Below, one piece after another: positions 9,013 to 17,912 of a stretch of DNA of 64,000 nucleotides. How positions within the stretch are numbered: position 1 is the stretch's first letter; each line of letters starts with the position of its first letter. The stretch covers positions 1-64,000 of the forward strand of contig NZ_CDDD01000059.1 of NCBI RefSeq assembly GCF_000820165.1, written 5' to 3'. The notes beneath the pieces were generated by a model. It worked only from the letters and a program-made list of their open reading frames with translations, searched no databases and was not told the origin of the DNA. The position numbers and the translations under genes are program-made. Origin of the DNA: Aeromonas taiwanensis (GTDB lineage: Bacteria > Pseudomonadota > Gammaproteobacteria > Enterobacterales > Aeromonadaceae).

Positions 9013-10176
9013 ATGTCTGTTATCAAGATGACCGACCTGGATCTGGCGGGCAAACGCGTTCTGATCCGTGCTGACCTGAACGTGCCGGTAAAAGACGGCA
9101 AGGTCACTTCCGATGCACGTATCGTCGCCACCCTGCCGACCATCAAGCTGGCTCTGGAAAAGGGCGCCAAGCTGATGATCACCTCCCACCTGGGTCGTCC
9201 GACCGAGGGTGAATACAACGAAGAATTCTCCCTGGCTCCGGTTGTCAACTATCTGAAAGACGCACTGTCCTGCCCGGTTCGTCTGGCCAAGGATTACCTG
9301 GACGGCGTAGACGTCGCCGCCGGTGAGCTGGTCGTGCTGGAAAACTGCCGCTTCAACAAGGGCGAGAAGAAGAACACCGAAGAGCTGGCCAAAAAATACG
9401 CCGCCCTGTGTGACGTCTTTGTAATGGATGCGTTCGGTACCGCTCACCGCGCCGAAGGCTCCACCTACGGTGTGGCCCAGTTCGCCCCGGTTGCCTGTGC
9501 TGGCCCCCTGCTGGCTGGTGAACTGGAAGCCCTGGGCAAAGCCATGCTGAAGCCCGAGCGCCCGATGGTTGCCATCGTCGGCGGCTCCAAGGTCTCCACC
9601 AAGCTGACCGTGCTGGAATCCCTCTCCAAGATCGCTGACCAGCTGGTCGTCGGTGGTGGCATTGCCAACACCTTCATCGCCGCTGCCGGTCACAACGTCG
9701 GCAAGTCCCTGTGCGAGCACGACCTGATCGACACCGCTAAGAAGCTGGCTGCCGAGACCAACATCCCGGTGACCACCGATGTAGTTGTCGGTGCCGAGTT
9801 CTCCGAGTCCACTCCGGCCACCATCAAGTCCGTGTCCGACGTGACCGACGGTGACATGATCTTCGACATCGGCCCGGATTCCGCCAAGGCCCTGGCCGAC
9901 ATCATCATGAACGCCAAGACCATCCTCTGGAACGGCCCGGTCGGTGTGTTCGAGTTCGACCAGTTCGCCAAGGGTACCGAAGTGATCGCTCGCGCCATCG
10001 CCGAGTCCCCGGCCTTCTCCATCGCTGGCGGTGGTGACACCCTGGCCGCCATCGACAAGTTCGGCATCGCCGACAAGGTCTCCTACATCTCCACCGGCGG
10101 CGGCGCCTTCCTGGAGTTCGTAGAAGGCAAGGTACTGCCGGCCGTCGCGATTCTCGAAGAGCGCGCCAAAGCCTAA
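9013..10176 (+). CDS. pgk: Phosphoglycerate kinase
   Basis: Glycolytic enzyme that transfers phosphate from 1,3-bisphosphoglycerate to ADP. The 387-residue protein shows the substrate-binding RADLNVP near residue 18, the SHLGRPT segment near 59, and the C-terminal nucleotide motif [17 protein letters not shown]. The AGAGGAC site lies a few bases before the ATG. Codon choice is strongly biased (CTG, GGT, AAG/AAC), as expected for a highly expressed gene. It sits between epd and fbaA, with a hairpin in the pgk-fbaA gap that may trim read-through. Confidence 0.98.
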   Translation: MSVIKMTDLDLAGKRVLIRADLNVPVKDGKVTSDARIVATLPTIKLALEKGAKLMITSHLGRPTEGEYNEEFSLAPVVNYLKDALSCPVRLAKDYLDGVDVAAGELVVLENCRFNKGEKKNTEELAKKYAALCDVFVMDAFGTAHRAEGSTYGVAQFAPVACAGPLLAGELEALGKAMLKPERPMVAIVGGSKVSTKLTVLESLSKIADQLVVGGGIANTFIAAAGHNVGKSLCEHDLIDTAKKLAAETNIPVTTDVVVGAEFSESTPATIKSVSDVTDGDMIFDIGPDSAKALADIIMNAKTILWNGPVGVFEFDQFAKGTEVIARAIAESPAFSIAGGGDTLAAIDKFGIADKVSYISTGGGAFLEFVEGKVLPAVAILEERAKA

Positions 10177-10186
10177 TTGACCCGGG

Positions 10187-10214
10187 ACGGGGGGCAAAAG
10201 CCTCCCGTTTCGTT
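10187..10214 (+). terminator. Partial terminator or processing hairpin between pgk and fbaA
   Basis: ACGGGGGGC and GCCTCCCGT form a 9-bp stem (one G-T pair) with an AAAA loop. TTTCGTTT follows. It lies 11 bases past pgk, inside the predicted operon. Confidence 0.6.
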
Positions 10215-10291
10215 TATCATGTGGCCGCTGTGCCGGTTCATGATGAACCCCCCACTTTTTATTAACGGCATACGAGACAGGACGATTAAAC

Positions 10292-11371
10292 ATGTCTAAG
10301 AAAATTTTCGACTTCGTAAAACCCGGCGTGATCACTGGTGATGACGTTCAGAAAGTGTTCGCCATCGCCAAGGAAAACGGCTTCGCTCTGCCGGCCGTCA
10401 ACTGCGTCGGTACCGACTCCGTCAACGCCGTACTGGAAGCTGCCGCCAAGGTGAAAGCCCCGGTTATCGTGCAGTTCTCCAACGGTGGTGCTGCATTCAC
10501 CGCCGGCAAGGGTCTGAAGCTGGAAGGCCAGCAAGCTGCCATCATCGGTGCCATCTCCGGTGCCAAGCACGTGCACGCCGTTGCCGAAGCTTACGGTGTA
10601 CCGGTAATCCTGCACACCGACCACGCTGCCAAGAAGCTGCTGCCGTGGATCGACGGCCTGCTGGAAGCGGGTGAGAAGCACTTCGCTGAAACCGGCAAGC
10701 CGCTGTTCTCCTCCCACATGCTGGATCTGTCCGAAGAGTCTCTGGAAGAGAACATCGACATCTGCTGCGAGTACCTGACCCGCATGGCCAAGATGAACAT
10801 GACTCTGGAGCTGGAACTGGGCTGCACCGGCGGCGAAGAAGACGGCGTCGACAACAGCCACATGGATCAGTCCGCTCTGTACACCCAGCCGGAAGACGTG
10901 GCCTACGCCTACGAGCGTCTGTCCAAGATCAGCCCGCGCTTCACCATCGCTGCCTCCTTCGGCAACGTGCACGGTGTCTACAAGCCGGGTAACGTCAAGC
11001 TGACCCCGTCCATCCTGGACGCTTCCCAGAAGTACGTTTCCGAGAAGTTCGGCATCCCGGCCAAGTCTCTGGACTTCGTATTCCACGGCGGTTCCGGTTC
11101 CACTCTGGAAGAGATCCGCGAGTCCATCTCCTACGGCGTAGTGAAGATGAACATCGACACCGACACCCAGTGGGCGACCTGGGAAGGCATCCTGGACTTC
11201 TACAAGACCAACGAAGCCTACCTGCAAGGCCAGCTGGGCAACCCGGAAGGCGCCGACAAGCCGAACAAGAAGTTCTACGATCCGCGCGTATGGCTGCGTG
11301 CCGGTCAGACTTCCATGATCAAGCGTCTGGAACAGGCTTTCTCCGACCTGAACGCCATCAACGTTCTGTAA
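10292..11371 (+). CDS. fbaA: Fructose-bisphosphate aldolase, class II
   Basis: Zinc-dependent aldolase that splits fructose 1,6-bisphosphate. At 359 residues it has the length of the FbaA (class IIA) type. Zinc ligands are visible in HTDHAAKKLL (about residues 107-116) and in the ELGCTGGEEDGV region followed by later His residues (NVHGVYKPG and FVFHGGSGS). Codon use is highly biased, as in pgk and eno. The ATG is preceded by GACAGGACGATTAAAC. It closes the epd-pgk-fbaA cluster and is followed by two terminators. Confidence 0.98.
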   Translation: MSKKIFDFVKPGVITGDDVQKVFAIAKENGFALPAVNCVGTDSVNAVLEAAAKVKAPVIVQFSNGGAAFTAGKGLKLEGQQAAIIGAISGAKHVHAVAEAYGVPVILHTDHAAKKLLPWIDGLLEAGEKHFAETGKPLFSSHMLDLSEESLEENIDICCEYLTRMAKMNMTLELELGCTGGEEDGVDNSHMDQSALYTQPEDVAYAYERLSKISPRFTIAASFGNVHGVYKPGNVKLTPSILDASQKYVSEKFGIPAKSLDFVFHGGSGSTLEEIRESISYGVVKMNIDTDTQWATWEGILDFYKTNEAYLQGQLGNPEGADKPNKKFYDPRVWLRAGQTSMIKRLEQAFSDLNAINVL

Positions 11372-11396
11372 TTCGTTACAGCACCTTGATTGCATG

Positions 11397-11422
11397 AAAA
11401 GGCGCCCCGCGGGGCGCCTTTT
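11397..11422 (+). terminator. First terminator after fbaA
   Basis: A palindromic stem AAAAGGCGCCCC/GGGGCGCCTTTT with almost no loop, 26 bases past the fbaA stop. Confidence 0.9.
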
Positions 11423-11449
11423 GCATTGGCGACGCGGTCGTTACGGACA

Positions 11450-11472
11450 GGTGCCCTTTGGGGCACCTTTTG
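11450..11472 (+). terminator. Second, tandem terminator after fbaA
   Basis: GGTGCCC/GGGCACC with a TTTG loop and TTTT. Both this and the preceding hairpin are followed by CTTTTGCATT, so the pair looks like a diverged duplication. Confidence 0.8.
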
Positions 11473-11534
11473 CATTTCTGTGATCCTGACAGGCTGGATC
11501 GCTACTCTGGGGCTGGGTATTATCGATGACAACC

Positions 11535-11550
11535 GTTTAATTTAGTAAAC
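11535..11550. promoter_or_regulatory. Short AT-rich inverted repeat upstream of the oxidase gene
   Basis: GTTTA and TAAAC face each other across six bases, ending 18 bases before the start of the PuuB-like gene. The position suits a repressor site; no regulator can be named. Confidence 0.3.
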
Positions 11551-11568
11551 GAATGCAACCAGGGCAGG

Positions 11569-12879
11569 ATGCTGAACATGCAGGGAAAGCACAACACACA
11601 TCAGGAGCACGTTGCCTCCTACTACGCCGCGACCCGCAACGACCATCGGCAGTGGCCCGAGCTCAGCGGCGAGCTGGAGGCCGACGTCTGCATCATCGGC
11701 GGGGGCTTCACCGGCCTCAATACCGCCATCAACCTGGCTGACGCTGGTTACAAGGTGGTGCTGCTGGAGGCGAACCGCATCGGCTGGGGGGCCTCAGGGC
11801 GCAACGGCGGCCAGCTCATTCGCGGTATCGGCCACGACACCAGCCAGTTTGCCCGCTGGATTGGTGAAGAAGGCGTGCGCGAGCTGGATCTGATGGGGCT
11901 GGCGGCGGTGCAGCTGGTGCGCGAGCGGGTCGAGCGCTTCAACATCATGTGCGATCTCACCTGGGGGTACTGCGATCTCGCCACCAAGGCGCGTCACCTG
12001 AAGGGGTTCGAGGAGGATGCAGAGCATCTGGCGAGCCTCGGCTACCGGCACGAGATCAGGATGGTTCCCAGAGAGGAGATCCGCACCGTGGTGGGGTCGG
12101 ATCGCTACATCGGCGGCATGGTCGACATGGGCTCCGGTCATCTGCATCCCCTCAATCTGGCGCTCGGCGAGGCGCGCGCCGCCCAGAGTCTGGGCGTCTC
12201 CCTGTTCGAACACTCCAGAGTCACCCACATCGACTACGGCAAGCGGGTCGAGGTGACCACGGCTCACGGCCGGGTGAGCAGCGACTATCTGGTGATCGGC
12301 TGCAACGCCTATCTCAACGACCTCAACCCCGAGCTCGGCGGCAGGGTGTTGCCGGCAGGCTCCTACATCCTCGCCACCCAGGTGCTGGAGAAACGGCTGC
12401 GTCAGCGCCTGCTGCCGCAGAACATGGCGGTGTGCGATCAGAACGTGGCGCTGGATTACTACCGCCTGTCGGCGGATGGCCGTTTGCTGTTTGGCGGGGC
12501 CTGCAACTATTCCGGCCGAGATCCTCGCGATATCAAGGCCTTCATGCTGCCCAAGCTGCTGCGGGTCTTCCCCGAGCTCGCGGGCACCGCCATCGAGTTC
12601 CAGTGGGGAGGGATGATAGGGATAGGGGCCAACCGCTTGCCCCAGATAGGCCGCCTCAAGCAGCACCCCAACGTCTTCTATGCCCAGGCTTACTCGGGGC
12701 ATGGGGTCAATGCCACCCACATGGCGGGCAAGCTGGTGGCGGAAGCGATCCGCGGCGAGAGCCGGGGCTTCGATCTCTTCGCCGGTGTGCCCCATATCAC
12801 CTTCCCCGGTGGCCCGGCGCTGCGCTCACCGCTGCTGGCGCTCGGGATGCTCTGGCACCGGATGAAGGATCTGCTCTGA
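11569..12879 (+). CDS. FAD-dependent amine oxidoreductase, gamma-glutamylputrescine oxidase (PuuB)-like
   Basis: A 436-residue flavoprotein of the D-amino-acid-oxidase superfamily. The FAD-binding dinucleotide fold is seen as ADVCIIGGGFTGLNTAINLADAG (about residues 38-60), followed by GASGRNGGQL. The C-terminal flavin motif includes YAQAYSGHGVNATHMAG. It aligns along its whole length with PuuB, which oxidises gamma-glutamylputrescine in putrescine breakdown. The other puu genes are not next to it, so the substrate is inferred. Starts at 11569 (GGGCAGG just upstream) and 11578 are both possible. A long hairpin lies downstream at 12910-12956. Confidence 0.85.
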   Translation: MLNMQGKHNTHQEHVASYYAATRNDHRQWPELSGELEADVCIIGGGFTGLNTAINLADAGYKVVLLEANRIGWGASGRNGGQLIRGIGHDTSQFARWIGEEGVRELDLMGLAAVQLVRERVERFNIMCDLTWGYCDLATKARHLKGFEEDAEHLASLGYRHEIRMVPREEIRTVVGSDRYIGGMVDMGSGHLHPLNLALGEARAAQSLGVSLFEHSRVTHIDYGKRVEVTTAHGRVSSDYLVIGCNAYLNDLNPELGGRVLPAGSYILATQVLEKRLRQRLLPQNMAVCDQNVALDYYRLSADGRLLFGGACNYSGRDPRDIKAFMLPKLLRVFPELAGTAIEFQWGGMIGIGANRLPQIGRLKQHPNVFYAQAYSGHGVNATHMAGKLVAEAIRGESRGFDLFAGVPHITFPGGPALRSPLLALGMLWHRMKDLL

Positions 12880-12909
12880 GGGCTGTTGGGGTCCACTCTT
12901 GTTGCCCGT

Positions 12910-12956
12910 CGGCAAACGGATACCGCCCGCTGGCAACAGGTTGCCGAGCGGTTTGC
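12910..12956 (+). terminator. Long imperfect hairpin, probable terminator of the oxidase gene
   Basis: The inner stem CCGCTGGCAAC pairs with GTTGCC-G-AGCGG around an AG loop. After an internal loop, an outer stem GGCAAA pairs with TTTGCC. TTTTT follows ten bases later at 12967-12971. Confidence 0.6.
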
Positions 12957-13043
12957 CAGCCGTCAGTTTTTCTCCTGTCGTGGTCTCTTCTGTTAGTGTT
13001 AATTCTCGAAAAATCAGCACTTATCAATTGCTTGTGCTGGTCA

Positions 13044-13064
13044 AGCCAATAGGTGGGATTGGCT
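13044..13064. repeat. Small inverted repeat upstream of the acidic-protein gene
   Basis: AGCCAAT and ATTGGCT flank a 7-base loop, about 75 bases before the start at 13139. It could be an operator or a leader hairpin. Confidence 0.3.
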
Positions 13065-13138
13065 CGGTGTTTGCCATGCCTGAACGGGGCTGGATCCGCT
13101 GATGAGCATCGGTGGCCCCCACTCAGGAGACAATAACT

Positions 13139-13660
13139 ATGACAATGAATGTAACCGCATCGGGAGCGGCCAGTTCGCTGGCGCAACTGTTGGCGACCCG
13201 AAGCAGTGAACGGCAGGAGAGACCGGCCATGCCACCCCCTCCCCAGGGGGCGGACAATAAAATGGAGCAGGATCTTCAGTCGGTGATGGCCGAACTGGGG
13301 CTGTCTGTGGAGAGTGCGGACGAGAGCAGTGAGGCATCAGGCAGCAGCTCCCTCGACTCTTTCATGGCAAGCCTGATGGATGCCCTGCATTCCCAGTCGG
13401 ACGGCAGCAGTGCCATCGCGGCGGGGAGCGCCGAGAATCCCATGAAGCTGGACCTGCAGAGTCTGCTGAGCCAGCTGGATGGGGGAGAGGAACAGAGCGA
13501 TGAGGTGAGTGCTCTGCAGAGCCAGTTCTCAAGCCTGCTTGAGAGCAGCGGTGCCAGTGACAGCGGGGTCACCCTGAAGGATTTTCTGACGGCATTTGCC
13601 AGCAAGATCCCGAGCGATGCCCCGGATAGAAAGGGTTATCTGGTCGATACCCGGGCCTGA
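13139..13660 (+). CDS. Acidic Ser/Gln-rich protein with two internal repeats, function unknown
   Basis: I do not recognise this 173-residue protein. It has no signal peptide or membrane segment, is rich in Ser, Asp/Glu, Gln and Leu, and looks partly disordered. Two matching blocks sit exactly 60 residues apart: NKMEQDLQSVMAEL at 40-53 and NPMKLDLQSLLSQL at 100-113. Each is followed by a second leucine-rich helix (72-86 and 124-136), so the protein appears built from two diverged 60-residue units. ATG 13139 follows AGGAGA at a good distance. It stands alone between a terminator-like hairpin and a convergent lipoprotein gene. Confidence 0.75.
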   Translation: MTMNVTASGAASSLAQLLATRSSERQERPAMPPPPQGADNKMEQDLQSVMAELGLSVESADESSEASGSSSLDSFMASLMDALHSQSDGSSAIAAGSAENPMKLDLQSLLSQLDGGEEQSDEVSALQSQFSSLLESSGASDSGVTLKDFLTAFASKIPSDAPDRKGYLVDTRA

Positions 13661-13689
13661 TACGCCTGTTGACTCTGGCCGGATCGGTG

Positions 13690-14103
13690 TCAGTGAGCCG
13701 GTTCGGCCAATCGCCAGCCCTGCTCGGTCTTCATCATCCAGACCTGGCTCTCCTGGGGCAGCACCTGCCCCGCTTCGAAGTCGCCGTACTTGCGCTCCAG
13801 CTCCATCAGTCCCATCTCCTGCTGGAAGGGGCCGACCCTGTCGTAGACGAGATCTTCGTCGTGCAGGACCTGCAACTGATCCAGCCCCTGCTTGAAGTGG
13901 AGCTGGTAGCTCACCTTGACCAGATAGATCCCCTCCATCCGCTCCTCCTTGCCGAGGATGGTGAAGTCGCTGATGTCGAACAGGCTGGCGTCGGTGGCCG
14001 CCTGCAACTTCGCGGTCACCTGGCTCTGGATGGCCTCTTCACCGGGACCCGAGTTGCAGCCATAGAGCCAGAGGGCCAACAGGGGGATGAACCACTTTTT
14101 CAT
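13690..14103 (-). CDS. Small lipoprotein, function unknown
   Basis: A 137-residue predicted lipoprotein. It has the basic start MKKW, a hydrophobic stretch and the lipobox LYGC, with Cys16 as the lipidation site. The residue after Cys is Asn, which would favour release to the outer membrane. The rest is a mixed alpha/beta domain (FTILGKEERMEGIYLVKVSY, then HDEDLVYDRVGPFQQEMG). I recognise no named family. ATG 14103 is preceded by GGAG at five bases. It converges with the acidic-protein gene 29 bases away. Confidence 0.8.
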   Translation of the reverse strand: MKKWFIPLLALWLYGCNSGPGEEAIQSQVTAKLQAATDASLFDISDFTILGKEERMEGIYLVKVSYQLHFKQGLDQLQVLHDEDLVYDRVGPFQQEMGLMELERKYGDFEAGQVLPQESQVWMMKTEQGWRLAEPAH

Positions 14104-14181
14104 CAAAACTCCGGACGAACGAGACGGGAAAGGGCAAATTCTGCCATGGTGCCGGTCATATACAAGGGATGGCCGGAAAAA

Positions 14182-14715
14182 TCAGTCAGCAAGGGATGAG
14201 ATGGCGAGGGCTTGCGCAGGAGGCGAGGGGCCTATGCTGCATTCCAGCACGATCGCCTCGGCCCGATAACCGGCGAGCTCGCGGCGATAACACTCGGTGA
14301 ACCCTCTGCGCAGCCAAAAAGATAGTGCAGATTCATTGCTGGCAATCACCGACAGGCGAAGCTGGGTGGCTCCCCATGAGCGGGCCAGTGTGCAGGCGTG
14401 GAGATAGAGCGCCTGACCCCGGCCGGCCCCTTGCCAGGGTTCGCCGACCAGCAACAGGCCCAGATAGGCGGTGCTCGGGTCGGGGTAAGCGCGCAGCAGA
14501 TCGAGCACGGCGGTGAGCTCTCCCTGCTCCCAGCGCCCGATCACATGCTTGGCAGAGAGCGGCAGATCGGGCGGGCATGCAGCGAGTGCTTCTTGGGCCG
14601 CTTGCGCGCAGAGAGGCTCATGACTGATGGCCGCCTGATAGGCAGGGGCCAGTTCGAACAGGCGCTGCAAGGCTGGCGCATCGTCAGCCTGGAGGTGACG
14701 CAGTTCAGTTGGCAT
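14182..14715 (-). CDS. GNAT-family N-acetyltransferase
   Basis: A 177-residue acetyltransferase with the acetyl-CoA loop EPWQGAGRGQALY near residue 92 and the C-terminal NESALSFWLRRGFTE. These are typical of standalone GNAT enzymes acting on small molecules or protein N-termini; the substrate is unknown. Its start overlaps the last 11 bases of dsbD, so it is probably the third gene of a cutA-dsbD-GNAT transcription unit, translated by coupling. Confidence 0.85.
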   Translation of the reverse strand: MPTELRHLQADDAPALQRLFELAPAYQAAISHEPLCAQAAQEALAACPPDLPLSAKHVIGRWEQGELTAVLDLLRAYPDPSTAYLGLLLVGEPWQGAGRGQALYLHACTLARSWGATQLRLSVIASNESALSFWLRRGFTECYRRELAGYRAEAIVLECSIGPSPPAQALAISSLAD

Positions 14716-16486
14716 CGATCACCCTGTCGAGATGTCCCGCGAACTCCTCGGGGCCCATAAAGCCGGTCACCCGCTGGCCGCTGATTTCATTGCCTGCGCT
14801 GTCGAAGAAGATCAGGGTCGGCAGACCCAGCACGTTGAGACCGTTGAGCAGCTCGACGTCGGGGTCGTCATTGGCGGTGACGTCTGCCTGCAGCAGCACC
14901 ATGTCATCGAAGCGTGCCTGCACATCGGGGTCGCTGAAGGTCTTGTGCTCGAACTCCTTGCAGGCCACGCACCAGTCGGCGTAGAGGTCGAGCAGCACCG
15001 GCTTGCCGTGGGCGGCGGCGAGCCGGGTCTTGAGATCCTCCAGGGTCTTGATGCGCATGAAAGCAGGCTCCCGCTTCTCGGCGCTGGCCTGGACGCCGGG
15101 GGAGGGATGCAGCAGATCCTTGCCCATCACCACCAGGCTCATCATGGCCAGCAACAAGGCGAAGCCGCCCAGGCTCTTGCCGACCGAATGGGGGCGGTGC
15201 TGGTTGTGGTGATAGAGGTAGGCGCACAGGGCCAGTGCCCAGCCGAGCCAGGCCAGGGTAGTGGTCTGCTCGCTCCAGAGCCTGGAAAGCAGCAGGAGGG
15301 GCACCGCCAGCAGTGCAAAACCAAAGAGTTGCTTGATCACATCCATCCAGGCACCGGCCCTGGGCAGCAGCTTGCCCCCCGAGGTGCCGAGCAGCAGCAG
15401 GGGCAGTCCCATCCCCAGCGACAGGGCGTAGAGGGCCGCGCCACCGAGCCAGAGGTCGCCACTCTGGGCCACGTAGATGAGGGCGCCGGAGAGGGGAGCC
15501 GTGGTGCAGGGGGAGCAGACTAGCCCCGAAATCATGCCCATGACCGCGACCCCGGCCACCGAGCCGCCCTGCTGGCGGTTGGAGAGGCCGGAGAGCCGGG
15601 TTTGCAGGCCGCTCGGCAGCTGCAGGGTGTAGAGCCCGAACATGGAGAGGGCCAGCAGCACGAACATGACGGAGAGCCCGATCAGCACATAGGGGTGTTG
15701 CAGCGCCGCCTGGAATTGCAGGCCGGCCGAGGCCACCACCAGGCCGAGCAGGGTGTAGGTGAGCGCCATCCCCTGCACATAGACGAAGGAGAGCAGGAAG
15801 GCGCGCCGGGTGGAGAGGTGCTGCCCCGCGCCCGCGATGATCCCGGTCAGGATGGGATACATGGGGAAGACACAGGGGGTGAAGGCGAGCCCGAGGCCGA
15901 GTGCGAAGAAGGCGGCGACGCTGAGCCAGAATCCCTGGCTACCGAGGGCGGCGGCCAGCCTGTCTTGCTGGCTGGACGAGGTGGAAGCGGTGGCCGGTGC
16001 CGTAGCATCGGGCTTGGGCGCCAGCGGCTGCACCTGGACGACCTTGGTGGTCGGTGGGTAGCAGAGGCCCTCGGTGCAGCCCTGATAGCTCAGGGTGAGG
16101 CTGGCCCCCTGGCCGGCCTGGGTCAGGGTGACGGGGATCGACAGCTCCTGATAGTAGACCCGGCTCTTGCCGAAGAAGTCATCCTCGTGCTCGGTGCCCG
16201 GAGGCAGGACGGGCTCGTCGAAGACGAGATTTTCCCCCTTGACGCGGATGCTGTGGCGATAGAGGTAATAGTCGTCGGCGATGCGAAGGCGCAGTTGCAG
16301 TCTGTCGCCCTGCCGCTCGCTCTCGAGGACGAAGGCCTCGTCCACTTTCAAAAACTTGGGCTGGGCTTGGGTCTCGATGCCGAGGCTGCTCAGCAGATCC
16401 TGGCCGCTCGTCTGGGCGGAAACCGGCAGGGTGCAGAACAGGCTCAGCAGGAGCAGCAGAGGGAAAAACAGGGGAAGGGGTCTCAT
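14705..16486 (-). CDS. dsbD: Thiol:disulfide interchange protein DsbD
   Basis: Inner-membrane reductase that moves electrons from cytoplasmic thioredoxin to periplasmic DsbC and cytochrome-maturation proteins. The 593-residue protein has all three domains. An N-terminal periplasmic domain carries Cys137 and Cys142 (CTEGLC). A membrane domain has Cys205 (AFTPCVFPMYP) and SGLVCSPCTTAP with Cys324. The C-terminal thioredoxin-like domain has WCVAC at 505-509. A signal peptide ends near residue 24. The start at 16486 overlaps the cutA stop in ATGA, indicating coupled translation. Confidence 0.96.
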   Translation of the reverse strand: MRPLPLFFPLLLLLSLFCTLPVSAQTSGQDLLSSLGIETQAQPKFLKVDEAFVLESERQGDRLQLRLRIADDYYLYRHSIRVKGENLVFDEPVLPPGTEHEDDFFGKSRVYYQELSIPVTLTQAGQGASLTLSYQGCTEGLCYPPTTKVVQVQPLAPKPDATAPATASTSSSQQDRLAAALGSQGFWLSVAAFFALGLGLAFTPCVFPMYPILTGIIAGAGQHLSTRRAFLLSFVYVQGMALTYTLLGLVVASAGLQFQAALQHPYVLIGLSVMFVLLALSMFGLYTLQLPSGLQTRLSGLSNRQQGGSVAGVAVMGMISGLVCSPCTTAPLSGALIYVAQSGDLWLGGAALYALSLGMGLPLLLLGTSGGKLLPRAGAWMDVIKQLFGFALLAVPLLLLSRLWSEQTTTLAWLGWALALCAYLYHHNQHRPHSVGKSLGGFALLLAMMSLVVMGKDLLHPSPGVQASAEKREPAFMRIKTLEDLKTRLAAAHGKPVLLDLYADWCVACKEFEHKTFSDPDVQARFDDMVLLQADVTANDDPDVELLNGLNVLGLPTLIFFDSAGNEISGQRVTGFMGPEEFAGHLDRVIDAN

Positions 16487-16800
16487 GATGTCTCCTCTTT
16501 CAACCAGTCGAGGTAGGGTTGATGACCCTGGCTTGCCGAGAGCGCCAGGATCTCCGGGACCTCGTAGGGGTGATGGGTGAGGATGCACTGGCGCAGGGGG
16601 TCGAACAGGCTGGCCCGACTCTTGATGATGAGCTGAATTTCCCGCGCCCGCTCGGTTTTTCCCTGCCAGCGATAGACGGACGTGAGCCCGGGCAGTTGAT
16701 TGATGCAGGCGGCGAGGCGCTGACTGAGCAGCTGCTCGCAGAGGAGGTCGGCACTGGCCTCGTCGGGGCAGGTGCAGAGCACCAGGATGGCGTCGGTCAT
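16483..16800 (-). CDS. cutA: Divalent-cation tolerance protein CutA
   Basis: A 105-residue CutA1 protein, a trimeric PII-like fold linked to copper tolerance; its exact role is unsettled. The sequence shows the conserved ACINQLPGLTSVYRWQGK core and the later THPYEVPEILAL-like segment (here HHPYEVPEILAL). It overlaps dsbD by four bases, a pairing also known in E. coli, which suggests a shared envelope-redox or metal role. Confidence 0.95.
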   Translation of the reverse strand: MTDAILVLCTCPDEASADLLCEQLLSQRLAACINQLPGLTSVYRWQGKTERAREIQLIIKSRASLFDPLRQCILTHHPYEVPEILALSASQGHQPYLDWLKEETS

Positions 16801-16983
16801 GGGATGGACGGTCTCGGCAACGTGGGGCGTACTGGCCCTCTGGATCAGCCGTTACTATACCGGGCCGGGGGGCAAATAGCACCCGGCCTCCCGACCCGGA
16901 ATAAGTCATGCGTCCGAGATAGACGCTGTGAAAAGGACAGGGCAGAATGAGCGGGCTTGTTCCCACACAACGTAAGGAAATGT

Positions 16984-17325
16984 ATGACCCAACAGAATGA
17001 GCAGCAGAGAAACCGCATGTTGAGCCTGTTGCGCGAAGGCGAGCGACGCATGCTGGTGCAACTGGCCGGTCTGCTGCGTACCAGTGTCGACGAGATCAAT
17101 GCGGAGCTGGAAAAAGAGGAGCTGTTGTCTGCGTTGGAGCAACCGATCACGGTGGAGTATCTCAACGGCGTGGTGCAGCACCATCTGTTCGAGCGTCTGC
17201 ACAAGGGTGACATGGTCGCGGCCCAGCGCATGCTGAACCAGTATCAGAGCGACCTCGAAGCCATGCTGCAGCAGGAGGGCAAGCAGGACGACACGCCCCC
17301 GGAAGAGATCCAGGCCCAGGCCTGA
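16984..17325 (+). CDS. Small helical protein, function unknown
   Basis: A 113-residue protein I cannot name. It is predicted to be soluble and almost entirely helical, rich in Gln, Glu and Leu (for instance LLREGERRMLVQLAGLLRTSVDEINAELEKEELL), with an acidic, proline-containing C-terminal tail. No Cys is present and there is no signal peptide or membrane segment. ATG 16984 is preceded by AAGGAAATGT, a fair ribosome site. It is divergent from cutA and followed by an inverted repeat CACCATCATGC-GCATGATGGTG at about 17351-17377 that may terminate it. Confidence 0.7.
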   Translation: MTQQNEQQRNRMLSLLREGERRMLVQLAGLLRTSVDEINAELEKEELLSALEQPITVEYLNGVVQHHLFERLHKGDMVAAQRMLNQYQSDLEAMLQQEGKQDDTPPEEIQAQA

Positions 17326-17350
17326 TCCCGACGAGGCAATCCTTCCTCCA

Positions 17351-17377
17351 GCACCATCATGCCCGTCGCATGATGGT
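17351..17377 (+). terminator. Hairpin after the small helical protein gene
   Basis: CACCATCATGC and GCATGATGGTG pair closely around a short loop, 26 bases past the stop. The T-rich tail is short, so it may also serve the convergent pump gene. Confidence 0.5.
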
Positions 17378-17408
17378 GCCTCGTCTTGACCCGCCCTCTT
17401 TGCGTCGC

Positions 17409-17843
17409 TTACCCCGCTACCCTTTGCTGCGGCATCGGGATGGGGAATACCTTGTCATAGCTCCAGTTGTAGATGAAGGCATAGACCAGGTAGAACAGCA
17501 CGAAGCCCAGATCCAGCACCAGCGCCTCCAGCAGACCGATGTCGAGCCACCAGGACATCACCGGCAGGGCGACGACCAGCAGACCCCCCTCGAACCCCAG
17601 CGTGTGCAGTACCCGCTGCCACAGCGCCTTGTGGGTGTGGCCCTGATAGCGCAGTAGCAGTTTGTCCACCCCGATGTTGTAGACATAGTTCCAGACGGTG
17701 GCGACCACCGAGAAGAACAGGGCCAGCGGGCCCATGTGGTTCAGACCGACGCCGGTGACCCAGCTGGCCAGCGGGGCGGCGATGAGCAGGCCAATCAATT
17801 CGAAGCCGATGGCGTGGCGCAGGCGGTCACGGGTAGTACGCAT
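17409..17843 (-). CDS. PACE-family (AceI-like) multidrug efflux protein
   Basis: A 144-residue inner-membrane protein of the proteobacterial antimicrobial compound efflux family, typified by the chlorhexidine pump AceI. It has four predicted membrane helices arranged as two similar halves. The essential proton-coupling glutamate of AceI falls at residue 15 here too (RHAIGFELIG). Other family marks are FFSVVATVWNYVYN and the second-half LEALVLDLGFVLFYLVYAFIYNWSYDK. The gene is divergent from a LysR regulator, the usual arrangement for this family. The actual substrate is inferred from the family. Confidence 0.9.
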   Translation of the reverse strand: MRTTRDRLRHAIGFELIGLLIAAPLASWVTGVGLNHMGPLALFFSVVATVWNYVYNIGVDKLLLRYQGHTHKALWQRVLHTLGFEGGLLVVALPVMSWWLDIGLLEALVLDLGFVLFYLVYAFIYNWSYDKVFPIPMPQQRVAG

Positions 17844-17912
17844 GATGGTCTCTCTCGTCTGTGAAGATGAACTACGGCGAATTTATCGCTATAAACAGAT
17901 GGGTTCACGTTG

